Below, piece after piece: positions 57,001 through 64,000 of a stretch of 64,000 nucleotides of DNA. A program made the position numbers and the translations under genes. How positions within the stretch are numbered: the first letter of the stretch is position 1; each line of letters opens with the position of its first letter. Source of the stretch: Planctomycetota bacterium (GTDB lineage: Bacteria; Planctomycetota; Planctomycetia; Pirellulales; Pirellulaceae); assembly GCA_024277285.1 (NCBI GenBank), contig JAJRVM010000284.1:1-64000 (forward strand), written 5' to 3'. The notes under the pieces are model-generated. The model ran no database searches. It saw nothing but the letters and a program-made list of their open reading frames with translations, and was not told the DNA's origin.

Positions 57001-59486
57001 CGGCGGCAGGCAGCGGCGCTGGTGCTCCTCCGTTCGACAAGGCGATGTGGATTCAGGCCTCCGACTCGGGCGCAGGGTACGTCCGCAAGGTATTCACGCT
57101 GCCCGAAGAACCTTTGGAAGCTAAGGTGGTTGTGACCGGGTATACTGGCTACCGGTTGTTCGTAAACGGCAAGCAAGTGGAAGAAGACATCGGGCCCTGG
57201 GCAAAGTGGACGCACCCCGAATCGCTCGATATCACGTCCTACCTGCAAGCGGGCAAGAATGTCGTGGCGGCGTGGATACAGGTGCACTCGGGACAGCATG
57301 TCGCCGGCAAGCCGGCGGACCAGGCGTTGGCATTTGCGCTCAAGGCCAAACTGCCGTCGGGGAAGTCGTTTTCGCTGGTTTCCGATGCATCGTGGAAGCG
57401 CGCAATACGCCTGTTCGATGGGTGGCAAGCGGTGGCTTTCGATGATACCGCGTGGTCGGCCGTGGCCGTCCGTGGAACGATGGGAGCCAAGCCGTATGGC
57501 AACGAGCCTTTGGCGAACGTCGGCGCCGTGACGGAACCGCGGCGCAAGCTGGCAATCGATCTGCCCGCACCCTACCTGACTTGCTTTGATGAGGTTGCCG
57601 ATATTGTTTATGACGTCCACCCGACCGGTAAGCGGATCGCCGGTTGGTATCGTTTCAACGCGCCTCCGGGACTCAAGAAACTGCAGCTGCATACTACGGC
57701 TGCGGCACAGGTGTGGGTCGACGGCCAAGTGGCGGAAGTCGACAACGGAGAAGCCACGATCGCCCGTCCGCCGCGCGCTGTATCCCTGGTTGCGATACGC
57801 ATTCAAGAACCGGCGGGGTCCCATGCGGGAGCGGCACTGCCCAAACCGATCGGCATGGAATTGAGTGGCGGTGTCATCCAGCCCGGGCTGTGGGCCGACT
57901 TTGCGTTGCCAACGTATTCGGGTATTGGCGTCTACAAACAGACGCTGACACTCACTGCGGCTGAAACGCAGCGCCATAGCGTACTCGACTTGGGCAATGT
58001 ATTGGTGGCTGCGGAGCTGCTGGTCAATGGGAAATCGGCCGGCGTGCGGCTCGCGCGGCCGTTTGCCTTCGACATTACCCAACTCGTGCATGCGGGGGCC
58101 AATAAGCTGGAAGTACGCGTGGCCAACACGCTGGCACCGCACTATACCGAAACGAACCACTCGCAAAACCTCGGTCCCACCGAGTCCGGATTGCTTGGCC
58201 CCGTGGTGCTGCGCCAGAGGTTGGAAGACCGGGAATGGGTCTCCTGGGCAGAAGCGGAAGAGCAACGCTTGCTGCGTCAATTGGCCACCACGAACTCGCA
58301 GCTGAAGGCAGCTCAACGAACGTGGGAATCAACGGCGTCCTGGACCGTGCCAAAGTTGCTCGAAGGGACGTCCACAGACGGACGCAGTTTGCAGCAGGCT
58401 GCGGATGGCTGGGTCTGCGCGAGCGAAGATCGCGGTTCTGCCAACGGCACGGGCTCGATTCGATGTGCGTTCGTGTTGGCGGGAAATCGAATGGGTGTGA
58501 CCGGGATACGGCTGGAATCGAAATCTCAATTCCTCCTTGCATCCGAAAATTCTCTTGCATCGAAAAATAGTGAACCGTCTGGTGACCGATTCGTTGATGG
58601 AGTCAGCTTGCTTGTCGAACGGTCCGATGCGAAACCGTTCCGTGGCCGTTTTGTTCGGCTGCAGGTCGTGGGCCGGACATCGTATCTTCACGTGGCTGAA
58701 GTCCAGGTGATGAGCAATGGCAAGAACGTCGCGCCGTTGGGCAAGGCGCGTCAGTCATCGGTTACTGGCGACGCGTCGGCTGATCGGGCCATCGACGGTA
58801 ATACGGATGGCCAGTGGAGCGGCAACTCGGTGTGTCATACCCACAACGAACATGAGCCTTGGTGGGAGCTGGATCTGGGCCACAACTGTGACGTGAACCA
58901 GATCGTTGTCTGGAATCGGACGGATGGCGAGCTGGAAGATCGTTTGGTCCCCCTACAAGTGACACTGTTGGATGCGCAACGCAATGTGGTGTGGCAAGAG
59001 TTGGTGACCGAAAAGCCTGACCCGGTCGCAATGGTCCACTTGTCGCCCATATCGGTGCAACTGGAACTGGTCGGACCGCACGGCGCCGACCGTTGGATCG
59101 CGGTCACTCCAAGCGACGGGAGGTTGCCGGCCGATGCGGTGTCGGCGCCCGGCGCGCATGGCAACGGGCACGGTGTCGCATTGTTCGCAACGCGACCGCC
59201 ATTCGGTTTTCCCGAAGGAACTCGATTAATGCTTGATCTGCACACGATCAGTACCGGGCAACAAAACGGTAGCATGGACCGGTTCCGCATTGCGACGACG
59301 ACGATGAAGTCGCCGCTGTGCGACATACCGGCCGAGATCGCCACGATATTGCAAGTAGCAGAGGAACTTCGCAGCAAGGAACAAGCAGAACAGCTGGCCG
59401 TCTTTTACCGTTCGATTGCACCAGCATTGGCGCCCGTTCGGGAACGCTTGGCCCAGTTGCGCTCCGAACGTGCGGACCAACCGTAG
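54060..59486 (+). CDS. Exported GH106-like glycoside hydrolase with carbohydrate-binding domains
   Basis: 1,808 residues with a signal peptide (LLVLLMVSCSALSWG). Residues about 40-640 match the GH106-like rhamnosidase barrel: PLWWWEGDRMD, then DPASFTPAWWEMFTFVHQECQRLGM, GVFQDEHPPTP with an acidic pair that may be catalytic, and WSEAFHSSGWG. Two jelly-roll sugar-binding domains, one near 1003-1090 and one near 1280-1370 (YKQTLTL, AGANKLEVRVANTLAP), follow, and a discoidin-type domain at about 1560-1650 (DGNTDGQWSGNS, WWELDLG). GH106 enzymes remove L-rhamnose from pectin-like or other complex glycans. TAGGAA precedes the ATG. It stands alone, without a transporter gene nearby. Confidence 0.83.
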   Translation: MSLLRSTLLVLLMVSCSALSWGQQERQPPESPTTYDELRDAFTNPDHARWGEVPLWWWEGDRMDRDRVRWELETLAAQGVKSVCPIQRSPARCDPASFTPAWWEMFTFVHQECQRLGMSLWAYDQIGYGHYGWLEKAAAKTEDPLTGRVLFLTADATPSKPARLELPKGKLLGARAYRIVDGVAEDARSQDVSPDIRDRVFTWKPASGTWRVAVSIVIPEPTFQLSAASAETFLDMLYGEVERRLGRRAMGTSFAGVFQDEHPPTPRDVMTPALAKLFRDRFGYPIDRAIPALHFDIGPRTPKYRSDFFDAYLAEDERCYWKRVYDWTAERGLLTSHDNWGRNNVVAQSQGYIDYFRTQRWFSAPGYDDAGQAPIVNRNYYDTKIASSIARLYQRPRVWSEAFHSSGWGRTTDQTLTWLSANYVFGANLYDEHGLYYSARASTWEHAAPDPHWRQPYWRYYHVLSDWVARTSYIMSQGSHVVDAAVHYPVVSLLAGDAPGQKSPDYNHYMRLSRSLFDAAIDNDIIDDDSIMAGTVRDGRLVVAGNGYQALVFDRERTMRRAVLRKLIELVDSGGCVVFFGAVPTASTDAGRDDPELQAMLETLFGVPASELRGPLVTRRPGSRGCAAFLPDDIDALAPLVAKSIERDVTPRTDELLFVTHRRIGSTDIYLLQNPAAEKLVLDAEFRADGVPELWDAFTGQVHPVEWFQRNDSITRVRQSLSGNMARLLVFRSGSQRQSKAGTKHVQPSDLERTLPKDWAFSVIPTRDNRRGEYRWPPSKEMIGPEIRSFRYAEETAHTGLQSEWQQPGFDDRTWRQERYSIGPYWLYVTGIRNDVDAASVAKADASGFAPGTKVAIADKTYAWKTVEFSKTIGLAKPAPWGGHSGYPDGAIDQNFIELPPGHKLLFTRIRSPRQQRLGLRIELRNSAVRVWVNGQQQPVEGAVANLPLRAGANQVLIDLPDGGHGRLFVQATPPSVDSMAAAGSGAGAPPFDKAMWIQASDSGAGYVRKVFTLPEEPLEAKVVVTGYTGYRLFVNGKQVEEDIGPWAKWTHPESLDITSYLQAGKNVVAAWIQVHSGQHVAGKPADQALAFALKAKLPSGKSFSLVSDASWKRAIRLFDGWQAVAFDDTAWSAVAVRGTMGAKPYGNEPLANVGAVTEPRRKLAIDLPAPYLTCFDEVADIVYDVHPTGKRIAGWYRFNAPPGLKKLQLHTTAAAQVWVDGQVAEVDNGEATIARPPRAVSLVAIRIQEPAGSHAGAALPKPIGMELSGGVIQPGLWADFALPTYSGIGVYKQTLTLTAAETQRHSVLDLGNVLVAAELLVNGKSAGVRLARPFAFDITQLVHAGANKLEVRVANTLAPHYTETNHSQNLGPTESGLLGPVVLRQRLEDREWVSWAEAEEQRLLRQLATTNSQLKAAQRTWESTASWTVPKLLEGTSTDGRSLQQAADGWVCASEDRGSANGTGSIRCAFVLAGNRMGVTGIRLESKSQFLLASENSLASKNSEPSGDRFVDGVSLLVERSDAKPFRGRFVRLQVVGRTSYLHVAEVQVMSNGKNVAPLGKARQSSVTGDASADRAIDGNTDGQWSGNSVCHTHNEHEPWWELDLGHNCDVNQIVVWNRTDGELEDRLVPLQVTLLDAQRNVVWQELVTEKPDPVAMVHLSPISVQLELVGPHGADRWIAVTPSDGRLPADAVSAPGAHGNGHGVALFATRPPFGFPEGTRLMLDLHTISTGQQNGSMDRFRIATTTMKSPLCDIPAEIATILQVAEELRSKEQAEQLAVFYRSIAPALAPVRERLAQLRSERADQP

Positions 59487-59567
59487 TCACCGTTTGCAAG
59501 CGTTCGTTCTGAAAGCAGATCTCGTGGGCAGGGATGGTGAACGGCTACTGATCAAGAGCAGGGTGAG

Positions 59568-60503
59568 ATGATCGAGTTACAGCAGATACGCGAAGCGGCG
59601 CGACGTATCGCACCGCACATACGCCATACGCCTGTGGTGCGCAGCGGAAAACTGGACGCGGCACTGGGTGTTCGACTGTTCTTCAAATGCGAGAACTTGC
59701 AGGCTGCCGGCGCGTTCAAGACACGCGGGGCTTGTAACGCGGTCTTTTCGCTGGCAGACGACATCGCACAACGTGGTGTCGTGACGCACTCGTCGGGAAA
59801 CCATGGTGCCGCATTGTCGCGCGGCGCGGCGCGGCGCGGTATTCCCGCCTACATCGTCATGCCCGACACGGCGCCTTCGCCCAAGGTTGATGCCGTGCGC
59901 CAGTATGGTGGCCAGATCACCTTCTGCGCCCCGACGCTGACGGCTCGTGAAGAGGCTGCCAGCCAGGTCATGGCGGAAACGGGTGCGACGCTGATTCACC
60001 CGTATGATGACGACCGCATCATCGCGGGGCAGGGGACGGCAGCTTTGGAAATGCTTACGCGCTGGCCAGGCTTGGAAGTGATTGTGGCGCCGGTCGGTGG
60101 AGGAGGACTGCTCAGCGGCACGGCGATATGTGCCAAAGCCATTCGGCCTGGCATGCAGGTCTGGGCGGGTGAACCGACCGGAGCTGACGATGCCTACCGA
60201 AGTTGGAAATCGGGACAGCTCGTTCCGTCGACCCATCCCGACACGATTGCCGACGGATTGCTCACCAGTCTGGGGACCAGAAACTTCGCTGTGATTCGGC
60301 GATTCGTTGACGATATCGTGCTGGTCGACGATGACCAGATTCGTGCAGCCATGCAGATGCTATACGACGAATTGGATCTGGTCGTAGAGCCGTCGGGCGC
60401 GGTGCCACTCGCGGCGATGCTCAAGCAACGCACTGTCTTGGCAGGCAAGCGAGTCGGGATCATCTTGTCGGGTGGCAATTGCCGCCGATCGGACGAGACG
60501 TGA
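59568..60503 (+). CDS. Threonine dehydratase/serine racemase-like PLP enzyme
   Basis: 311 residues, fold type II PLP enzyme. K51 in GAFKTRGA binds PLP; SSGNHGAAL binds the substrate carboxylate and the phosphate loop is GGGGLLSG near 176-183. A SGGN motif sits near the end. No regulatory ACT domain, so it resembles catabolic threonine dehydratase or serine racemase more than IlvA. It would turn L-threonine or L-serine into a 2-oxoacid plus ammonia. AGGGTG precedes the ATG. 81 bases after the GH106-like gene but probably separate. Confidence 0.88.
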   Translation: MIELQQIREAARRIAPHIRHTPVVRSGKLDAALGVRLFFKCENLQAAGAFKTRGACNAVFSLADDIAQRGVVTHSSGNHGAALSRGAARRGIPAYIVMPDTAPSPKVDAVRQYGGQITFCAPTLTAREEAASQVMAETGATLIHPYDDDRIIAGQGTAALEMLTRWPGLEVIVAPVGGGGLLSGTAICAKAIRPGMQVWAGEPTGADDAYRSWKSGQLVPSTHPDTIADGLLTSLGTRNFAVIRRFVDDIVLVDDDQIRAAMQMLYDELDLVVEPSGAVPLAAMLKQRTVLAGKRVGIILSGGNCRRSDET

Positions 60504-61130
60504 TGCAAGTGGGAGGAGCCTTTGCCGACGCGCGTTACGCGGCCGTGACGCTCGTGGGGCGGACGGTTGGCGTTTTTCTTTCTGTGTGGGTGTGACTAAG
60601 CAAGGGGAAACGGACCGCCATGGCCATTGCTGGGAAACCAGGTTCAGTAATCGCCCCCTATTTCTCCCTCGCTGCCGCCAGCGTTCAGGTCATACTGTGC
60701 GGTGCGCGTGTGTGCCACTGCATGCGCAAACGAATTCGCGATCCCGATCGATCTGGCATCGCCGAGCGCCCAGCCACCACACCGCCGCTGGGGGGCACGC
60801 AGTGCGAACCGCCAACTTGGTTTCCAACGGGAAACGCGGCGGTCAGATCACACGGCCCAGTTCGGCGTTCGTGATCTTTGTATCGGTGCGGTGACTGTGG
60901 CTGGTCCAACGTGTCTGGAGTTGGACGACGTCCGGGGTGCCCATCTCGGTGGCGAACCGGGCCAGAGCGGTTACCCGATTGTTGTTTTCCGCTTTCCAGA
61001 ATGTCGAGTAGATAGCAGCCGACGACGTATCGAGCCCGCTTTCCGCCGTGGCTCACTCGCTCGTGTGCGCCGCCACATCGGTGACATCGATTTGCGGAAC
61101 GGAGGCAGGCGTCGTTTTCACCGTTGCACG
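60504..61130. other. Intergenic between convergent genes, no gene seen
   Basis: 627 bases between the convergent PLP enzyme and clpB. Frames on both strands overlap and have no family features. No T-run hairpin was found. Confidence 0.5.
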
Positions 61131-63770
61131 TCACGCGTCGCGGGAGAACGTAAAGGTATCGCCCGCAAAATCGACGCGCACACAGTCTCCTTCCTGGAAA
61201 TCGCGGCGCAGCAATTCAACTGCTAACGGATTCTGGATCTGCTGCTGAATCACGCGCTTCAATGGCCGAGCGCCGTACACTGGATCGTACCCTTGGTCGG
61301 CGATTGCGTCACGTGCGGCAATCGTTACGTCAAGTGATAATCCTTGTTGCTCGACAAGCGACTCGAGGCGTGTGATCTGCAGGTCGACGATCTGTCGTAT
61401 TTCGTCTCGGCGCAGCGGATGAAACACAATAGTTTCATCGATGCGGTTCAAGAACTCCGGCAGTAGACGCGTCTGCAATACTTCCAGCACGGCGCAGTCG
61501 ATATCATCTTGAGCACCACCTTCTTCGGTGATCTTCTGGATGGCTTGACTACCGATATTACTGGTCATGACAATGATGGTGTTCTTGAAATCGACCGTGC
61601 GGCCCTGATTGTCTGTCAGGCGTCCGTCGTCCAAAACCTGCAACAAAACATTGAAAACGTCTTGATGTGCTTTTTCGATCTCATCCAACAGGATCACGCT
61701 GTAGGGACGGCGACGTACCGCTTCGGTCAATTTTCCGCCTTCCTCATAGCCGACGTATCCGGGCGGGGCGCCGATCAAACGGCTGACGGTATGACGCTCC
61801 ATGAACTCGCTCATGTCGATCCGCACCATGGCATGCTCATCATCGAACATCTCCACGGCCAGTGCCTTGCAGAGTTCGGTCTTGCCGACGCCGGTAGGGC
61901 CAAGGAAGATGAATGAACCGATGGGGCGGTCTGGGTCATGCAAGCCGCTGCGACTACGGCGTACCGCGTTGGCAACGGCCGTGACCGCTTCGTCCTGGCC
62001 GACGACGCGCTGGTGCAAACCGTCTTCAAGTTTCAGCAGTCGCTCGCGCTCGGTTTCCATCATCCGCGCTACAGGAATTCCCGTCCAGACGCTGACGACT
62101 TCCGCGATCTCCTCCTCAGTCACTTCCTTCCGCAACAGCCGTCGTTCGGGTTGTTGAGTATCAGGTTGTTCGTCCGCTTGTTCCTCGCGTTCAATACGTT
62201 CGGCCAATTGACGCCGGCGGCTGTCCAACTCGTATAGCCGCTGATAGTCCTGTTCGCGGACTGGTCGGCCACTTGCCTGTTGTTCCTTGATGCCGGCGTC
62301 CAGCCGACTGAATTCCAAGTCGGCCTGCTCATGTTCCTGACGCAATTGTTGCACGTCGCCCAGGCCCAACTTCTCTGCCTCCCATTGCTCGCGCAAGCTT
62401 GCTTCCAACTGTTTTTGCGTGGCAATTTCCGCTTCGATTTCAGTTAGTTGTTGTTGCGCCGCATCCTCCGTTTCGTCAAGCAACTGGCGCTGTGCCAGTT
62501 CGAGCTGACGGATACGTCGTTGCACTTCGTCAATTTCCGTCGGAACGCTTTCCAACTCCATGGCCAACCGACTAGCTGCCTCGTCCATCAGATCGATCGC
62601 TTTGTCGGGGAGGAAGCGATCGGCGATATAGCGGATCGATAACCGTGCAGCCGCGATCAGCGCTGAGTCTTTGATTTTCACGCCGTGATGTGCTTCATAA
62701 CGAGGCTTGAGGCCACGTAAGATGGCGATCGTATCGTCGAGTGTCGGTTCTCCTACAAACACCGGTTGAAAACGACGCTCCAGCGCCTTGTCCTTCTCGA
62801 CATGTTTGCGATACTCATCGAGCGTTGTTGCGCCTATGCAACGTAGCTCACCGCGCGCGAGTGCCGGTTTAAGCAGGTTGGCGGCATCGGAGGCACCTTC
62901 CGCGGCGCCGGCACCGACGACCGTATGCAGTTCGTCGATGAACAGAATGACGCTGCCATTGGCGTCCGTCACTTCGCGCAGTACTGCCTTCAGGCGGTCT
63001 TCAAACTCGCCGCGGAACTTGGCACCGGCGATCAACGCGCCCATGTCTAATGTCACGACCCGCTTGTTCTTAAGACTCTGTGGGACGTCGCCCTGGATGA
63101 TTCGCACCGCAAGGCCTTCGACGATGGCGGTTTTGCCGACCCCCGGCTCGCCAATTAAGACGGGATTGTTCTTGGTGCGTCGCGAGAGGACTTGGATCAC
63201 TCGGCGAATCTCCTGGTCTCGGCCGATCACCGGGTCCAGCTTACCTTGTTCGGCCTTGGCAACCAGGTCGATCCCATACCGTTCGAGTGCCTGGAATTTG
63301 TCTTCCGGACTCTGGTCGGTGACGCGCGAAGTGCCACGGAGCTCTTGGAGCGAGGCAAGCACATCGTCGCTGCGCACGCCGTTGAGCTGTAGGAGGTTCT
63401 GTGCACGACAGCTGACTTTCGCTAACGCCAACAACAGATGTTCGGTCGAAACGAATTCGTCCGTCATCGTTTCCGCTTCCTTTTGCGCCGCTCGGAGCAC
63501 CGCGCCGAGTTCCTTCCCCACACGTGGCTCCGTGTCCCCACTCACGTTCGGGTAGCGATCGAGTTCGGACTCCAACATCGTCTCTATTTGGCTGTCGTTG
63601 ACCCCGATCTTCCTGAGGATCGGAACGACCATGCCGTCCGTCTCTTGCAGCATGGCAAACAGCAAGTGCAGTGCGTCGATCTCCGGGTGGCCGCGATCCT
63701 GCGCAAGGCTTTGCGCACGCTGGACAGCCTCCTGCGCCTTGATCGTCATTTTGTCGAGTCGAATACTCAT
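61131..63770 (-). CDS. clpB: ATP-dependent chaperone ClpB
   Basis: 879 residues from ATG 63770, with GGGAG nine bases upstream; 74 further codons in the frame lack family similarity. It starts [19 protein letters not shown], the normal ClpB N domain. The first ATPase has GEPGVGKT near 207 and [14 protein letters not shown]; a coiled-coil middle domain of about 120 residues follows; the second ATPase has GPTGVGKT near 622 and ends with the D2 small domain. It has no ClpP-binding loop, as expected of a disaggregase. With DnaK it resolves aggregates after heat stress. No other chaperone gene is adjacent, and no CIRCE operator is seen. Confidence 0.95.
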   Translation of the reverse strand: MSIRLDKMTIKAQEAVQRAQSLAQDRGHPEIDALHLLFAMLQETDGMVVPILRKIGVNDSQIETMLESELDRYPNVSGDTEPRVGKELGAVLRAAQKEAETMTDEFVSTEHLLLALAKVSCRAQNLLQLNGVRSDDVLASLQELRGTSRVTDQSPEDKFQALERYGIDLVAKAEQGKLDPVIGRDQEIRRVIQVLSRRTKNNPVLIGEPGVGKTAIVEGLAVRIIQGDVPQSLKNKRVVTLDMGALIAGAKFRGEFEDRLKAVLREVTDANGSVILFIDELHTVVGAGAAEGASDAANLLKPALARGELRCIGATTLDEYRKHVEKDKALERRFQPVFVGEPTLDDTIAILRGLKPRYEAHHGVKIKDSALIAAARLSIRYIADRFLPDKAIDLMDEAASRLAMELESVPTEIDEVQRRIRQLELAQRQLLDETEDAAQQQLTEIEAEIATQKQLEASLREQWEAEKLGLGDVQQLRQEHEQADLEFSRLDAGIKEQQASGRPVREQDYQRLYELDSRRRQLAERIEREEQADEQPDTQQPERRLLRKEVTEEEIAEVVSVWTGIPVARMMETERERLLKLEDGLHQRVVGQDEAVTAVANAVRRSRSGLHDPDRPIGSFIFLGPTGVGKTELCKALAVEMFDDEHAMVRIDMSEFMERHTVSRLIGAPPGYVGYEEGGKLTEAVRRRPYSVILLDEIEKAHQDVFNVLLQVLDDGRLTDNQGRTVDFKNTIIVMTSNIGSQAIQKITEEGGAQDDIDCAVLEVLQTRLLPEFLNRIDETIVFHPLRRDEIRQIVDLQITRLESLVEQQGLSLDVTIAARDAIADQGYDPVYGARPLKRVIQQQIQNPLAVELLRRDFQEGDCVRVDFAGDTFTFSRDA

Positions 63771-63818
63771 ATTGGTTACTCCCAGTCCGGTGTTGGCGGA
63801 TTGTGGTTTGTTATATGG

Positions 63819-63841
63819 CGGGTTTGTAGCCGGGTTTGTAG
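63819..63841. repeat. Tandem repeat upstream of clpB
   Basis: CGGGTTTGTAG (63819-63829) is repeated at 63831-63841. On the minus strand the pair lies just upstream of TATAAC (63811-63816), a possible -10 for clpB, so it could be an operator. Confidence 0.4.
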
Positions 63842-64000
63842 TAACGGACGTTCGCGTTCGGAGCAGACGGCAATCGGCGTCTCCCCGAATAGCCGGCAAG
63901 CCGAATGAGGGTGCTCCGCAACAGCCCCATGAACTTGTGCGGTTAATCTGGCCGCGGTTGTTCCGGCCCCGTAATAATGCCGCACTGTGCACAACGATGG

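Noticed and set aside
56139..58316. 725-codon minus-strand frame
   Set aside because: Lies wholly antisense to the GH106-like gene, with no family features; a shadow of high-GC coding sequence.
1..64000. CRISPR array, prophage or insertion sequence
   Set aside because: No regularly spaced repeats, transposase, integrase or phage structural gene was seen in any frame.

Overview
The window looks like a chromosomal piece of a free-living planctomycete, probably near the Pirellulales. This is an inference from gene content: a mitochondrial-type elongation factor G of the spd family, tetrahydromethanopterin-type C1 genes (fae, mtdB), a TAT-exported Gfo/Idh/MocA oxidoreductase, a very large secreted cytochrome c protein of the planctomycete type, giant membrane-anchored proteins of 1,229 and 2,398 residues, and long gene-poor intergenic stretches. 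No phage, transposase, CRISPR array or rRNA was seen. One tRNA gene, Gly(CCC), is present.

Layout. 1-5.5 kb: intergenic hairpins, a HEAT-repeat protein, the exported oxidoreductase and a MASE3-type hybrid histidine kinase. 5.6-10.9 kb: a secreted GH51 arabinofuranosidase, a secreted S46 dipeptidyl-peptidase and a small secreted protein. 11-14.5 kb: a C1 pocket with mtdB, fae and an ATP-grasp enzyme. 14.5-18.5 kb: an SDR dehydrogenase, an acyltransferase, a phosphodiesterase, a stand-alone response regulator and a RimI-like acetyltransferase. 19-31 kb: an apparent operon of two giant exported proteins behind an inositol-monophosphatase-family gene; this is the most unusual region. 31-37 kb: a candidate small RNA or attenuator, two hypothetical genes, a DUF4177 protein and EF-G. 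37-47 kb: a CPBP protease, a TPR protein, fumarase, a GntP permease overlapping a small membrane gene, a gingipain-like C25 peptidase, tRNA-Gly and a DUF2007 protein. 47-64 kb: a 1,710-residue five-haem protein, AMMECR1, a 1,808-residue GH106-like glycoside hydrolase, a threonine-dehydratase-like enzyme and ClpB.

How the genes fit together. Secreted or periplasmic degradation recurs (GH51, GH106-like, S46, C25, the multihaem sugar-dehydrogenase-like protein, Gfo/Idh), which suits a heterotroph feeding on complex polysaccharides and proteins. The GntP permease and the SDR enzyme (resembling mannonate oxidoreductases) could handle sugar acids. Fae and MtdB point to formaldehyde detoxification or oxidation. 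Most genes are single units, often convergent pairs with hairpins between them. The clear tight couplings are the giant-protein pair (4-base overlap) and GntP with its small partner (also 4 bases).

Start codons were moved inward wherever a ribosome binding site, signal peptide or family start supported it. All product names come from reading the translations; no database search was possible.
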